Part shown: piece by piece, positions 24,531 to 38,270 of the stretch | Layout of the letters: each line of letters begins with the position of its first letter | How positions within the stretch are numbered: the first letter of the stretch is position 1 | Origin: Siphonodentalium dalli | Lineage: Eukaryota > Mollusca > Scaphopoda > Gadilida > Siphonodentaliidae | Reading direction: 5' to 3' | DNA: 64,000 bases | NCBI GenBank assembly: GCA_032622095.1 | Contig: CP136061.1 | Coordinates: 133,945,587-134,009,586 of the forward strand | Translations under genes and position numbers: made by a program | Notes under the pieces: model-generated | Databases searched by the model: none | What the model saw: the letters and a program-made list of their open reading frames with translations, nothing else | Told to the model about the DNA's origin: nothing

Positions 24531-26365
24531 GTAGTTCCAAGGTAGATGTTTTAATGAATTTGGTATTTCAATGATTTTATTAGACACAAAAGTGTTAACT
24601 CCCCATAGCCCCGTCATTTCTTAACAGGTTGACCTCATGTTAGCAATCTGAATCTCAGTCACTAAAGGATCCTCCATACTATATGTAAGCTAAATAGTCC
24701 AACCTCTCTTGAGAATACATTTTAAGAATTACTATAGAGACATACAGTTATGTCCCTGGTCCCACCCTATTTAACCTGGTGACCCCATCTGAATAAATTT
24801 GAATCCCAGACACCAAAGAACCCTTCATACTAAATATCAGTAAAATAGACCTGATGGTCTTTGTGAAGGAAGCATATTAAGAGGGAAACTGTCCTTCGCT
24901 TGGCCCCTATTTGACTAGGTGACCCCATTTAAAAAAAATCTGATGACCTCATGTTAGCAATCTGAATCTCAGTCACTAAAGGATCCTCCATACTATATGT
25001 AAGCTAAATAGTCCAACCTCTCTTGAGAATACATTTTAAGAATTACTATAGAGACATACAGTTATGTCCCTGGTCCCACCCTATTTAACCTGGTGACCCC
25101 ATCTGAATAAATTTGAATCCCAGACACCAAAGAACCCTTCATACTAAATATCAGTAAAATAGACCTGATGGTCTTTGTGAAGGAAGCATATTAAGAGGGA
25201 AACTGTCCTTCGCTTGGCCCCTATTTGACTAGGTGACCCCATTTAAAAAAAATCTGAATTGCAGTCAAACAAGAACATTCCATGCTAAATACGCCAACTA
25301 GTTCTTGGCTCTTGCAAACATATTTTAAGAATTACTATGTGGTGAAATATTTATGTCTCTGGCTCTGCCCTTAATCGACTTTGTGATCCATTTTCACAAA
25401 TCTGTCACCCAAGGTAATTTCATACCAAATATAAGCAAAATAGGCCATTTGATTCTTGCATAGAAGACATATCATGAATTACTATGGAGAGAAAGAGTAA
25501 TGTAGTTGGCCTTGCACCTACTTGACCTGGTGACCCTGATTGAACAAATCTGAATCACACATCACCAAAGGAGCCTCAATATTAAATATGAGCTAAATAG
25601 AGCTGGTGTTTCTTTCAAAGAACACTTTTCAAGTTTGCCAAATATGTTCTAGTGAAGTGGTGGATGTGGGAGTGTTAAATGTCCTGTTGAAAGATTTGAA
25701 CAATACATATGATAGATTGTTGTTGAAATTGGGAATTAATGACCTCTAGCAGATCTCCAGGGAATGTTTATAAAAATGTCAGATTTCACTTGACATGTGT
25801 AGGCATACCCCACATACAGTTAGCGCCAAAGTAAATGCTTCTTATTAATGATTCTCTGTCAAGAATTTGAGTAAATATTATTTTTGGGACCAGGGTGGCA
25901 GAAGCAGTGAACTTGAGTAAAGGGCCAGGGGGGGGGCACAATATATATATATATATAATTGACCATGGAGTTAAATACATTTTTTTTTTATAAATATTTT
26001 TTGGAGTTATGTCCCTGGCCCCGCCCACATTTGACCCAGTGATCTCATTTTAACAAATCTGAACCCCAGTCACCCAAGGATCCGTCATACCAAATATGAA
26101 CCAATTTGGCCTGATGGTATTTGAGAAGATGTTTAAAAGAATTACTATGGAGGGAAAGAGTTATGGCCCTGGCTTCGCAACTATTTGACTCAGTGACCTC
26201 ATTTGAACAAATCTGAATGTGAGTCACCTAGGGAACATCCACACCAAATATGAACCCATTCGGTCTTATGGTTCCAGAGGAGAAGAAGTTTAAAGAATTG
26301 TTGACGGACGGACGCCGGATGAGGAGTGATGACTATAGCTCTTCGTCTCAGGTGAGCTAATAAAG
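24530..26365. repeat. Diverged tandem repeats, 'tgacctcatttgaacaaatctga' family
   Basis: Repeated blocks of about 140-160 bp contain 'tatgtccctggcccc', 'gtgacc.catttgaacaaatctgaa', 'agtcaccaaaggatcc', 'accaaatatgaacc' and 'ttaagaattactatggag'. The array ends in a GGACGGACG tract and 'gatgactatagct...ctcaggtgagctaat'. A shorter member is at 40,160-40,500. Families of this form are common in bivalve genomes, from general knowledge. Frames seen here are shadows. Confidence 0.8.
24631..25258. repeat. Recent 314-bp tandem duplication
   Basis: 24,631-24,944 and 24,945-25,257 appear identical base for base, from 'gacctcatgttagcaatctg' to 'aaaaaaaatctga'. Within a diverged array this marks a recent duplication or an assembly artefact. 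Confidence 0.9.
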
Positions 26366-26404
26366 TAATCTGCATTTATTGTGCAAGATGCATATCTAAT
26401 TGGG

Positions 26405-26870
26405 CTATAGGGCCCCGTCTTGTTCGTGATAGGTAGATGCCAAAAAGTATTTGCTTCTGAATGTGTCCATTTTGTTCATAATAGGTAGATGAATATATTA
26501 TTTAAGAAAGCAACATTGTTTGTGTGTGTTTTATTGAAGGGCGTAGCGAATAGGAATTGGGCTTGAATGGGCCTTCTAGTTCAGAATAGTAATTGGGATT
26601 GCATAGGCCTGTCTTGTTCAAGATAGGTATATACCTATAGTAATTGGGCTTAAATGTGTCCACTTTGTCTAGAATAGGTAGATTTCTATATTATTTGATA
26701 AAGGATTGTAGTTTGAGTGTGTTTTTTTTAAGGGTATGGCGCTGTGGTCGTTGGGCACATTGTGTGAACTGCAAAGCATTGTACATTAAATGTGTTACAA
26801 CAGCACAGCAACATACACCTCAATATAACACACTCAAAACTACATGCATTTTAAAAAAGGTATGTGCCTA
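26405..26870 (-). pseudogene. Decayed tandem copies of the AHCYL tail-coding unit
   Basis: Minus-strand reading of 26,560-26,685 gives [20 protein letters not shown], then LNKTGLCNPNYYSELEGPFK and PNSYS. A weaker copy at 26,405-26,490 reads HLPIMNKMDTFRSKYF. Next to the MITE at 26,874 a remnant reads RHIPFLK. These resemble the end of the last AHCYL exon ([16 protein letters not shown]). A longer unit of about 210 bp, tail plus A/T-rich spacer, also seems repeated (26,465 and 26,677). They lie downstream of the present stop and are presumably not translated. Confidence 0.7.
26707..26844. repeat. Short inverted-repeat segment, TGTAGTTTGAGTGTGTT
   Basis: 'tgtagtttgagtgtgtt' pairs with 'aacacactcaaaactaca' about 120 bp away, within the tail-repeat region. 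Confidence 0.6.
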
Positions 26871-26873
26871 TTA

Positions 26874-27000
26874 GTCCAGGAAATATTGGTCGACCTTTTG
26901 CAATTCCCCCACCCCCAGGACTCAACTTCAACCCACTAATTTTCTTTCTTAATGGATCCTCCTGGGTGGGTGTGCAAAGGTCGACCAATATCTCCTGGAC
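26874..27000. mobile_element. Short foldback MITE, GTCCAGGA...TCCTGGAC
   Basis: 127 bp, flanked by TA on both sides, with ends GTCCAGGAAATATTGGTCGA and the inverted GTCCAGGAGATATTGGTCGA. The same ends and adjoining 'ggactcaactt' block bound the 4.2-kb element at 55,314-59,526, so this is probably its deletion derivative. Confidence 0.85.
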
Positions 27001-27234
27001 TATATAGTAATGCTGAATTGGTCATTGTCGCATGGTTTCGATCAAAAAGACACCCAGGATCTCTCAAATGTGCAATAAAAGGTCGCAGACCACATGTCCC
27101 CCGACTCGAGTGGTAAACTTCATGATTGGAATTGTTAGAAGGATACTATTTGCAACAATGTTATACAGTATATAGATGTTGCAAACCACCGCAAAATTTC
27201 TTGGACAAAACAACCCGATGAACAAACGCATGCA

Positions 27235-27765
27235 AACGCGAAAAAATGATATTTTTGTATTAGCTATATAGATGTTGCATATCACCAACATGTTAGGAAC
27301 AATATCCCAAAGTTTCAAATCTCTACATTTAAAACTGTAGGTGGAGTTGATTACACCATGAAGGTACCCAATCTCATCCAAAAGGCAAAAATGTTCCAAA
27401 TTTTCTAAGTCGAAAACCCCCCCCAAAAATATGGAAAAAATGATATTTTTGATTAGCTATATAGATGTTGCAAATCACCAACATGTTAGGAACAATATCC
27501 CAGAGTTTCAAATCTCTACATTTAAAACTGTAGGAGGAGTTGATTACACCATGAAGGTACCCAATCTCATCCAAAAGGCAAAAATGTTCCAAATTTTCTA
27601 AGTCGAAAACCCCCCCAAAAATATGGAAAAATTTATATTTTTGATTAGCTATATAGATGTTGCAAATCACCAACATGTTAGGAACAATATCCCAGAGTTT
27701 CAAATCTCTACGTTTAAAACTGTAGGAGGAGTTGATTACACCATGAAGGTACCCAATCTCGGACG
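27235..27765. repeat. Three-copy tandem repeat, 191-194 bp unit
   Basis: Units begin near 27,247, 27,441 and 27,632 with 'tgatatttttg.attagc' and share 'caccaacatgttaggaac', 'tgattacaccatgaaggt' and a C-run before the next unit. The array ends in (CGGACGCA)n. Long minus-strand frames here are by-products of the repetition. It is the core of the MULE-like element. Confidence 0.9.
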
Positions 27766-27929
27766 CACGGACGCACGGACGAGGGTCATTTCTATAGTCC
27801 TCCGACGGAAACGTCGGGGGACAAAAAGACACCCAGGGTGTCCCAAACGTGCAAAAAGACACCCAGGATCTCAAAGTCTCAACATACAACAGGAATTTAT
27901 ATTAGTTGTCTGCTATTTATTAATACGGA

Positions 27930-27973
27930 ACTGAACTGCCAGCCAGACTTTGAGTCTGGCTGGCAGTTCAGTC
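27930..27973. repeat. Short hairpin
   Basis: 'actgaactgccagccagact' pairs with the following inverted copy; inside the MULE-like element. Confidence 0.9.
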
Positions 27974-28148
27974 AGACGGTATATATGCCCATTTAAATTC
28001 CGTTGATATTTCACTCTGATCACAAACAAATAATTATTATAATAATACTAATAAATATGTAGTAGATGACTAATGTAAATTCCCATTTGTTTGGGGAGAC
28101 TGAGATCCTGGGTGTCTTTTTGCCCGAAACCATGCGACAATAATCAAT

Positions 28149-28700
<552 letters not shown>

Positions 28701-29244
28701 ATTACCACGAAGTCCCTTTGGGCTGGACTATCTATTGCGTAAACAGCTTTTGTACTTATTTTCTTTATTAATAACTGCCCAAATACTAGATTTTGCCTGA
28801 TACATCAACTGCTATAGTTTTGTGAACAGACATCACCAAAGGCAATAACTGTGATTCAAATATCTAGTTGAAAATCTGTGCAGACTATTTTTATTCAATG
28901 CTTTGTCATTTTCTAATATTTACATTCATGCTTCAAACATCTTATTTGAAAGTGCTCGTGGTCTTCTCAATAAGCATAGTGAAACTAAATGTAACCATAA
29001 TTATTAATGTTTACATAACAATGGTTTTAACTCGCCATATCTCATTGTTGGAGGATTATTGATAATGAAAATAAGAATTAAATCTATATATCTTTTATAT
29101 ATTCTTCTTGATAATGATTAAGTACTTTTTCATTAACGTAATCTAGACTATGGTAAATTTATCATTCAATATCACATATGACCTAATAACATATAATATC
29201 CTAACCGTTTCTATACTAGATACTCATTGATGAGTAGTTCCCAT

Positions 29245-31275
29245 ATGAAATTATTATTATTATTATTATTATTATATTGTTATTATTATATATACATTTA
29301 AAAACGCATTAGACATCTATTAGTTTCAATGCGCTTTACATAGAAAGGTAAGCAAAAGTTCACAATAAAAAACAATTGGTCAACAACAAGGAATTTAAAA
29401 TACGGAGTAGGAGATTTTTAAAAAGTGAGTCGTTAAAAATATACACAGCGGTAAAAAATAATTAAAACTCAAATAAAAGTCATTGCACTTAAATATCTTA
29501 TTTGAAGCTAAGAAGTGGATGCATAATCTACTGTTTTTTATTTGTCTGTTGCAATTTGAAGCACAGACGGAAAAGGTGTGTTTTTAGTTCTCGATTGAAT
29601 GCTGACAAAGTGTCACAACGTCGAATGTTGAGCGGCAGCCTGTTCCAAACAGATGTAGCGACCTCCTGGAACGATCGGTGTCCATAGTTGTTATGAGGCT
29701 TATTGGCAGATTTAATGTTCTGGCAGCAGGATATAGCGCGGATACGAGCTCCAACCGCTCGAGCATTGACCATATACATTTCTGATATGTATGACGGATT
29801 TACTTGGCGGATAGTGTTATAGACAGTCACTGCACATTTAAATTGGACACAGAAACTGAAAGTCATAATGTGCTCTTTGATCAGAGTGTGTGTTATTCTG
29901 TCGTATTTTAGTTTGTTGCACATCAGCCTTGCGCAGTTGTTAATAAGGAAATCTAGTCGTTGAATGTTATCTTGCGTAATGTTTGTCAGCAAATAATTCA
30001 GACTGTCAACACGTGAAATCACAAGAGCTAAGATAGCGCGCTTCGTGGCCTCTTTGCTTAGATGGCAGCGAACAAGCCGCAAACACCGGAGATGGAAGTA
30101 GCATGTTTTGAGCATGTTAGAGACCATGGTGTCCATTGTCATATGAGAGTCAAAATGCGCTCCCAGATTACGAATACTGGAGCAGGATGAAATTTGTTGT
30201 GTCTCCAAGTCGAATATTGAATTGTTCATCTTTGTTGTTATTGGTGGATAGAGACAGAGCTTGGAGAGAATATCGAGATCCCACGACAAGAAATTATGAT
30301 TTATTGTCATTTAACTTTAGTTTATTGCTCTGCATCCAGCTTTTTACATCTACTCTAGTACATAACAAGCTTCAATGCGTTGAATTGCCTCAGAGTATCA
30401 GTCAGCATCCTTACGAGAAAACTCGATGTAAATTTGTGTGTCATCTGCATATAAATGGTAATGGACAGAGTGATGACTCAGTATGCGCCCGAGAGCCAAA
30501 GTATACACCAAAAATAAAAGAGGTCCAACGATTGATCCCTGGGCACACCCACATCAAGAGCAACCTCCGTGGAAACAGACTCCCGAATCACAACCTTCTG
30601 CTTTCTACTTGACAGATACGATTCGAACCAACATAGAGCGGTTCCTCGAATTCCAATAAGTTCGCTGAGATGTTCCGATAGGACGGTGTGATCGCACGTA
30701 TCGAAAGCAGCACTCAGGTCCAACATTAGAAGCAGCACACAGTTACCACGGTTCAGACAAAGGTCAATGTCATTCTTGACTTTGATGAGCGCATATTCGC
30801 GAGAGTGATTGACTCGATATGCCGATTGGTATTTCTCAAACAGTTCATGATCCTTTACGTGTTTGAGTAACTGTAGACTCACAACTTTTTCCAGCACTTT
30901 AGATAAATGATAGGTTCGATACAGGCCTATAATTTTCAGAACTTTAGGTCTAGCAAAGCCTTTTTCAGAATCGGTGTAACAATCGCAGTTTTCATTTTAT
31001 CGGGCACCACTCCATTTTTAAGCGAATCTCCAACAACACGGGCGAATACAGATACAATGTAAGGTCTGACATGATCATTTTTCTGAAATTTAGTCGGGAC
31101 AGGATCCAGTGAACATGATTTATCCTTCATTCCCATCAACACTTTCTCTATATCTGAATGTGTTACATCACGAAAATTGCTGAGCAATTTGCTAGAAAGC
31201 AATATAGGAATTTGATACGTAGGTCGCACCTGTATGGTCACAGAGAAAGATGTCCGGATAGTATCAATTTTGTCA
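29245..31275 (-). mobile_element. CR1/L2-like LINE, 5'-truncated
   Basis: Minus strand: ...KCAVLMGMKDKSCSLDPVPTKF-like start (~31,100-31,150), then HELFEKYQSAYRVNHSREYA and LLLMLDLSAAFDTCDHT (30,680-30,830), a frameshift, LYADDTQIY (YADD at 30,440-30,451), and a 260-codon C-terminal frame (29,528-30,310) with IRNLGAHFDSHMTM, CYFHLRCLR and VWNRLPLNIRRCDTLSAF. This is the usual order of CR1/L2/Daphne-type elements. The 3' end runs into (AAT)n, the typical microsatellite tail. The 5' end abuts a small hairpin repeat at 31,276. Broken by frameshift; inactive. Confidence 0.88.
29256..29295. repeat. (ATT)n microsatellite
   Basis: Simple ATT/TAT run; the tail of the adjacent minus-strand LINE. Confidence 0.95.
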
Positions 31276-31893
31276 TATTCCAATATTCAGATAATAAGTT
31301 CAACAACCGACCAATTCCCCTCAGGTCATTTGTTGAATATATATTATCTGAATATTTCCCCATAGGATGTTTGCTGAAATTATTATCCCACCTTTTCCCT
31401 CCATATGAGTCCTTCTGCACTTGTATTGTATTTTCTCCAAATGAATAATAGACCGTTCCAATGTATACTTTTAAAACTAAATTGGAGAATCTATTTAGTA
31501 CGGTAAAGAAAGTGTTAACTATCTCCTCTGAAAATGGTGTTTAATTTTTTTCTTTCATACCTCAAATGCAGCTTTATATTGATTTCCTATTACTAGCCTT
31601 ATCCCCAAATATGAATGAAAATGAAACTTCATACCACATTTCCCCGACAGAAATGTGTTAAACTGCACTATTGGCTGAGATTGCAAGTTTGATGGTGTTT
31701 TATGGAGGTGGGGACAACATTATTGTTATTTATAGTAATGCATATCAGCAGTAAATATAGTGTCTTAAGCACGTTCGAATAGTCAAAATTTTGCAGAAAA
31801 ATGTCAAATAATTTTCATGGTATTTGAGTACTTTTCAAGGGGAAAGGTTTATTTTTAAGTACGTTTAAAGGATTGTTATCTATGTAAGCCCCT

Positions 31894-34618
31894 TTAACCC
31901 TTTACCCAACAGTAATATGTCTAACATCATTACCCACACCAATACTGATAGGAGAGAACGTCGTCACCCCAGCCAACATAACTTTCTGGTAAGTCAAAGT
32001 TATAGGAAAAAATGTATTATTAAATCTTATGGTGGCTCTTGTTTATCTGCAAGGATGGTTTTTTTTATTTTAATTAATTGGTAACAATTGATTTTCATAT
32101 TTATGAAAGTCAAGTCCCCCCCCCCCCCCATTGGCAATGTGCAATTTTTTTTTATTTAATTCATACTACATCCTTAGTATGGGAAGAGCAGGTAAGATGA
32201 TTTGTTTGATCATATATTCCATCTGGCGATGGAGAACAAGGAGACACTATGGAGTTGGTAGGTATCTTTCCGGATTTTTCCTGACCCTGATTCGTTGCAT
32301 AGAATTAAAATCAATTTCACATTGAAATGTATCAGATTCTGAATTTTATTGCTGTCATTTCAGCTGGTAATTTCCGAAAATTTATCGTATTATTGTGTTC
32401 AATTTATCAACAGAAATATTGCAAAACAAAAAACGCCGGAGATCTGGTTGTGGTACTGCGTGAGACAACACAGTCGCCATAATTTCTTTACTGTTAGCAA
32501 TCACTTTCAAATAAAAAAAATGAGATCGTTTTGCAGTGCATTCCTTTAAATTTTCACATCTACATGTGCACCAATCACTCTAGTTCATGTCCACATGAAT
32601 GCGTACCATAATTTGACATCGTTAAACAAAATTATCCCCCATTATCTATTGCATATATAAATTTGCAAAACAGAAAACGTCGTCGATTGAGTTGTGTATT
32701 ACGTAAGACGGCAAGGCAACACAGTTGCCGTACTTTCTTTACTGTTAGCAATCACTTACTAATAAAATAATGAGATCGTTTTACGCGTGCATTCCTTTAA
32801 ATTTTCACATCTACATGTGCACCAATCACTCTAGTTCATGTCCATATGAATGCGTACCATACTTTGACATAAAATTATCCCCAATATTTTATCAACAAAA
32901 ACACTGCGAAGATTTTGTATGAAGTTTGATGTTGTAACCTCGATTTCCAGAATTACCTTCACTTTTCCACAATCACTAGCAAAGTGTTAACCAACTTCTA
33001 TTTATTTGCATTTAATAATGTACCAACGAAATTCAATAAAATGTGGAAATGCATTGTGAAATTGATTCCAGTATTGTAAAAATCTGATTAACTGTTGTTG
33101 ACACGTGATCACAAATAGTAACCAATGTAAACAAAACACAAGCCATGATCGTGAGGATACAGAAATAAGATGTGAACGTCGACGTAAATACTTCGACAAT
33201 TACTCCGTGTGTCATGTATACAAAAAGACATAAAAACAGCATTAATAGACTAAAATTTCAATTTTTTAAATCATAGGTTAGAAGTTGAAATGCTATTCAG
33301 TAACAATATAATGTTTAATATGTCGGAATTGAAATATATATCGCAAGAACTATATATTCAGCGCTGACAACAACTCCTTCTGTGTACCTCACGAACGTAA
33401 TGCGTACGTACTTCGAACTTGACCCAGTTTATTACGATATATCTTGGCACATTTATATGCGTAGATCATGTCCATCACATATTGTCATTTGAAAAAGATT
33501 GAATGGCCATTAAGGTCGATAACAGTGCTTTTCTCTTCGTGAATATATGAGATGCCAAACTAAATAATAGTTAGCAAGACATCGTATTGAATAAGGATGA
33601 CGAAATATACTAAAAATAAATCACATTGAGACACAGGCGTTACCTTGACCTTGATGTAATGATGATGCAATGCATATCACAGTTAGTGCCAAAACACAAG
33701 GTGTGTACACAGTTAAACTACCGGTAATCGATATATTGTTTGGCCTATGTTCAACTTGTAACAAAGGACATACTAATAGTGCAATTTTGTTCGATTAAAT
33801 GATAAATATCTCTTAAAAAATTATTGATAATTATAAGATTGAAATTCGCGCCCAGCTTGGATGGAAGCCACGTGTTCAGAAATTGGTAAACGCGCTGTTT
33901 GCTGGAAGCTTCTAATTAGTTCCTCGCATTGCTATTCAATACATTTTATACACTCTATAAAAAATATAATATTGTCAATATGATCATGTGAAGAATTAGG
34001 AAAAATAAAAAAATAATTGGAAACAGTTTTATTTGGGAATAGGCCTACACAGCAGTCAGCAGTAAGAACAAACACGGCGTCCTTAGTAACAAAAACTAAC
34101 ATCAGCATGTCGTCTTTCTCTTACAGTAGCTTCGTTAGTCGAATTAATGGTAGTGATTGTTTTATATTTGGATGCATATGATATAAAAACATAAACAAGT
34201 CAAGTAAATATTTTATTGGAAATAAAGATAAAGTTCGAAAATAAATAAATGTCAGTTAGACGACCGTACACAGTTGCCCGAGTACGCTGATTTCTCTAGT
34301 CGACTTCAAAAAATAGCACCGCCGCATTCCACTTTTCGTTTTATTGCGATTTTATTGACAACTATCGATTAAATTGTACAAAATCTGCCACAAAACCCCA
34401 CAAAAACGTAACAATTAATAATGTAACATATATTTTATTATTTACATTAACAATGAAAGCAATTTGTTGTGTTATAATGCAATAGTTTTGTTGTAAACTA
34501 TGACTGAAAAAAACGCAAAACTCCGGGCTCTCTGGACGCTACGCGGCAGGGCTCTCTAGGGTGTTCTGGACGCTACACGGTGGGGCGCTCTGGGGTGTTC
34601 TGAACGCTAAAGGGTTAA
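31894..34618. mobile_element. Possible TTAA (piggyBac-like) element
   Basis: TTAA followed by CCCTTTACCC on the left and the inverted CCCTTTAGCG before TTAA on the right give a candidate 2.7-kb element. Only seven terminal bases match, so two unrelated ends remain possible. It contains a ~200-bp direct repeat (32,443-32,634 and 32,685-32,880). The stretch 33,340-33,700 resembles the interior of the Harbinger-like copies (about 43,970-44,290). The right end is unusually G+C rich ('gctctctggacgctac' repeats). No transposase seen. Confidence 0.4.
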
Positions 34619-34703
34619 AGGAATGGATCAACATTTATGTAGAACCCTATTTGATATATTGAATCTCAACATTTAAGTACTTTTCAATTCACGTAGAACC
34701 CTA

Positions 34704-34826
<123 letters not shown>

Positions 34827-35159
34827 TTATACAGATTCTATATACTCGGCGAAAAACCAAAGTTAACGAGTTATCAACTGTTTCAAATTTTGTGAACAGA
34901 GGTGAGACAAATAGTCACCAGTCGAAAAATAGAATAACTACAGCAGAAAAGCTCGGATGGATTTCATAATTACAGGTGCACAGATTCCAATGATGGTCAA
35001 AAATTAGGCTAAGTTTAAAAAACATTGACCAATAAATGAAGTAGTACAAGCACGGACAAAAGCACAGGGTTGCAAATATTATTTCTAAGTTAAACAAGAG
35101 CATCGCTAGCGCATGGCAAAATACGCCCTTTAGCCATTTCAAATTTTACTACTGCAAAA

Positions 35160-35590
35160 TATAATAATAATTTGAGCTTACAAAGAATATCTGATATACA
35201 CCTAATTTCAAAGCCAAAATGCGGTCAAATCTTAAGTCGAAAAATGGTCGTAACTCATGTGAAAATAATTTGACAGAACCCAAATTCAACCTTGGCCTGT
35301 AGTTTTAGTTGGGAAACACTCATATCAGCTTTGGTTCAAATCAAATCATCCAAACGTGAGAGTTATCGCTCAGAAACCGAAATGGTATGAAATCGGTCAA
35401 ATTCTAAGTCGGAACCCACAATTTGAACTTGGCCTGTATCTTTAGCTGGGAAATAAACATACCAACCTTGGTTCAGATCAAATAATCCAAACTGGAGTTA
35501 TCGATCGGAAATCAAAATATTTAATGGACGAATGGACAGATGGATGGACAGACTGATTACATAATACAACCTTTTTAAAAAAATGGTGTA
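35160..35590. repeat. Inverted copy of the 'gttatggcccttttt' repeat family
   Basis: Reverse complement of parts of 250-1,350: 'ataatacaacctttttaaaaa', 'atggacgaatggacag', 'gagttatcgatcggaaa' and 'ggcctgtatctttagctggg' all match. It lies in the AHCYL intron upstream of the 34,727 exon's acceptor. Confidence 0.8.
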
Positions 35591-36581
35591 TAAAAAGCGG
35601 AATAACTCCAATAAAAAGTCGGATTGCACCTCATAATCTCAAGTGAAAAATGAAGGAATACAACTTTGGACACAGTTGCATCCACAGACAGACAAAAAAG
35701 CTGATTCCAGTACACACCCCCCTCCCATGACCAGAGTTCACAAAGTACCATCGGTACCAGATAATGCAGTATCGGTTCCGTACTGAGACCAGTACCAGAA
35801 CTGTGGTACTGGTACCGTGGTACTGCCCATATATAATCATATATAATACAAAGCAGGTGTAAGTGAATAGTGTAGTTGAGAGGAGTGATGTTGATTGGCC
35901 ACAGCGGAACACGTCAAAAGAGTGAATAGTAAAATGAAAGGAGAAAAATTTATTTTTCAACATACTTTTACCCGATATTTTGAAAAAAATTCAATCAGAA
36001 ATTCGACATACAATGACATATTTGATATTTCAGAAAGCGGTTATGGTAGAATTGTGATAACAATGTTAATAAATGTTCTCTGGTATAATCCAATCTGTTG
36101 TGTAGTCTAGACGTTCCATAAGTTATCCCACCAAAATGTTATATATTAACCCTATAATTTTTCATGCAAAACACTGCATAAGAACAGCTTGTAACTGTTT
36201 GAGATTTTGATTTCATAAAATATGCTGAACTGTTGGCGCAATTGAAAAAACACTTTAAAATTTCCCCCCCCCCAATTCTCCCTCGCCCCATTGCAATGCA
36301 TTGGATGCTGGCGCTAATAACAATGTAACTGTATTTAAGCTGGTGAAAGTCCTGGCAGTGTGTTCATCTTATATCATCTATAAACCCATGAAATGGGAGT
36401 TTGAAAAGTCACACCCACAGTAGAAAATCTATCTTGCAGTTCACTTATGTATGTTATGCCTTCTGATATAGCAATGCAAGTGGCATAACTCTGTATTTTG
36501 TGCAGGGTAAACATAAATATACGACCTTTGAGGAATCAGGGAGCTAAATGTGTTCTAGAGTCGGGGAACGAGTACACCGTG

Positions 36582-36990
36582 GAATGCTAAAGGTGAAGGT
36601 AACTGAAGAATGACCTTCACCTGATACATGCGACACGTTATTAAAGGATGACATAGCGTTTATTTGATTTGTACATCATATCTAAATAATTTAAACTGGT
36701 GAATGAATGGGGGAATGGATTTTTGTGAGCGGGAAATTTATTTAACTAGTTGCTGTAGTTCTGGATTTGTCCAGATCAAATTTGGCTGTGGGATAGCCCT
36801 GTCGTACACTTGGGGATTTATTTTAAAAAGTAAACACATGACCTATTATTTTTCTACCATTTTCGTGATCAACTGGTGTCAATCTAGCCGGGTAAACATC
36901 ACTGATATGGCCTGCAGGCTTCAATTCAGTGAATTTGGCCGAAACGTTAACACTGTCGCCTATGGGAAACCATTTAGTTCCGTGATTCCT
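36582..36990. repeat. 409-bp direct repeat, copy 1
   Basis: Starts 'gaatgctaaaggtgaaggta' and ends 'gttccgtgattcct'. About 99% identical to 38,271-38,679; five differences counted. The frame inside is shared only because the DNA is. Confidence 0.95.
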
Positions 36991-37668
36991 ATAAGTAAAA
37001 TTTGAATTTTACGAAATTCACGTTTCGCCATGATAAGTTGTTAATTTCATATTTTATTATTTTCAAATGATAATGACCACATTTTGGACAGATTTAAAGA
37101 AGAAACGCATGGATTCGCCTGTAGATGATAAAGAAAGTGATAAATCTGGGAGTTTTGCATGGACATCAGGTACCATTAGGGGGTCAGAGGGTCTGAAGTC
37201 CCCCTCCCCACAATTTTGAGGAGTGTTAGCACCCCCCCCCCACCCCCCATTGGGAAAAAGGCGGCAATTGACCTAATTAAGCTTCCGGCACCCAGCAGCC
37301 TTATTGGGGATGGTAGCCCCACCCCAAGTGGGAGTGGGGGGGTGATGACATCACCACTATAGTTACTGTCGTGCAAGACTGTCATGGCAGGTTTGTTAAA
37401 CGGACAGTTTGCCCTGTCATCTGGTCAAATTTCATGCCTGAGGCTTTGTCTGATGTTTTATCATTATGTTTAGATATTTCAATTGACTTATGGTTGCTTT
37501 ATATTGCTATTAAAGTATTTTTAATTTTAATTTTGGTAAATCTTTATTATAATCTTCATTATAAATTGCCAAATTCTGCACGAAAAGGGTTAAAATTGGA
37601 CAAGATATCCCTCTCAAAATGTATATTAACATTTCCTCTTCAATTCAGTAATATTATGGTGTATATAG

Positions 37669-37802
37669 ACAGAACACAACGCGCATCTTAATCGAGAATC
37701 TTTTATCGAATGAGTTGCAGATGGCGCAAGGAAATATAACTTTGCGCTGTCCGCAACGAGTTCGTTAAAAGATTCGAGATTATGATGCAAGTTGTGTTCT
37801 GT
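37669..37802. mobile_element. Foldback MITE ACAGAACACAAC
   Basis: 134-bp palindrome; 'acagaacacaac.cgcatctt' pairs with the right end, and 'gagaatcttttatcgaa' with 'ttcgttaaaagattc'. It lies between the two 409-bp repeats. Confidence 0.85.
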
Positions 37803-38270
37803 ATTTATTCTACACTGTTCAGTCAGATAAGTTCAATCCATGAATGTCACCTTCATTGTTACTATAGCTACATTTATTGTGATTTAATTCTGACAAATAA
37901 CCAGTAATTATGGGGGGATCACCAGAAGCGAATGATCGACGTAATGTACGTCATCTTTCTTGGCGACAACGTCAACAAGAATAGTTCCGGCTTGTATTCC
38001 ACTAGAGGTATACACCAATATGTATTCAATGGCTGGGATTCCGTTGAATACATGTAACTCACGTCAATGGGTGTGGAATAAAAGGGCATACTTCAGTTAT
38101 ACGAGATGCATCAGCTAGTAAAATTGAAAAAAAAATCAAATTTTTTTGGCTTTATTTTGATGATTGACACAAATTTTCAGGATGACTCATATTGAAAAAA
38201 TAAACCACTACTGCCCGATATAATCCATTTTTGGTTTCAGTAAGGTCTATATTTGGATAAAATACTATAA

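Noticed and set aside
27064-27934. Long overlapping frames of 103-171 codons on both strands with repeated 'MLVICNIYIAN' peptide
   Set aside because: They arise from the 191-194 bp tandem repeat lacking internal stops; no domain, start context or splice structure.
32131-32325. Plus-strand ORF with MGRAGKM and a donor-like GTAAG
   Set aside because: Looked like a small exon, but no partner exons or protein match could be recognised.
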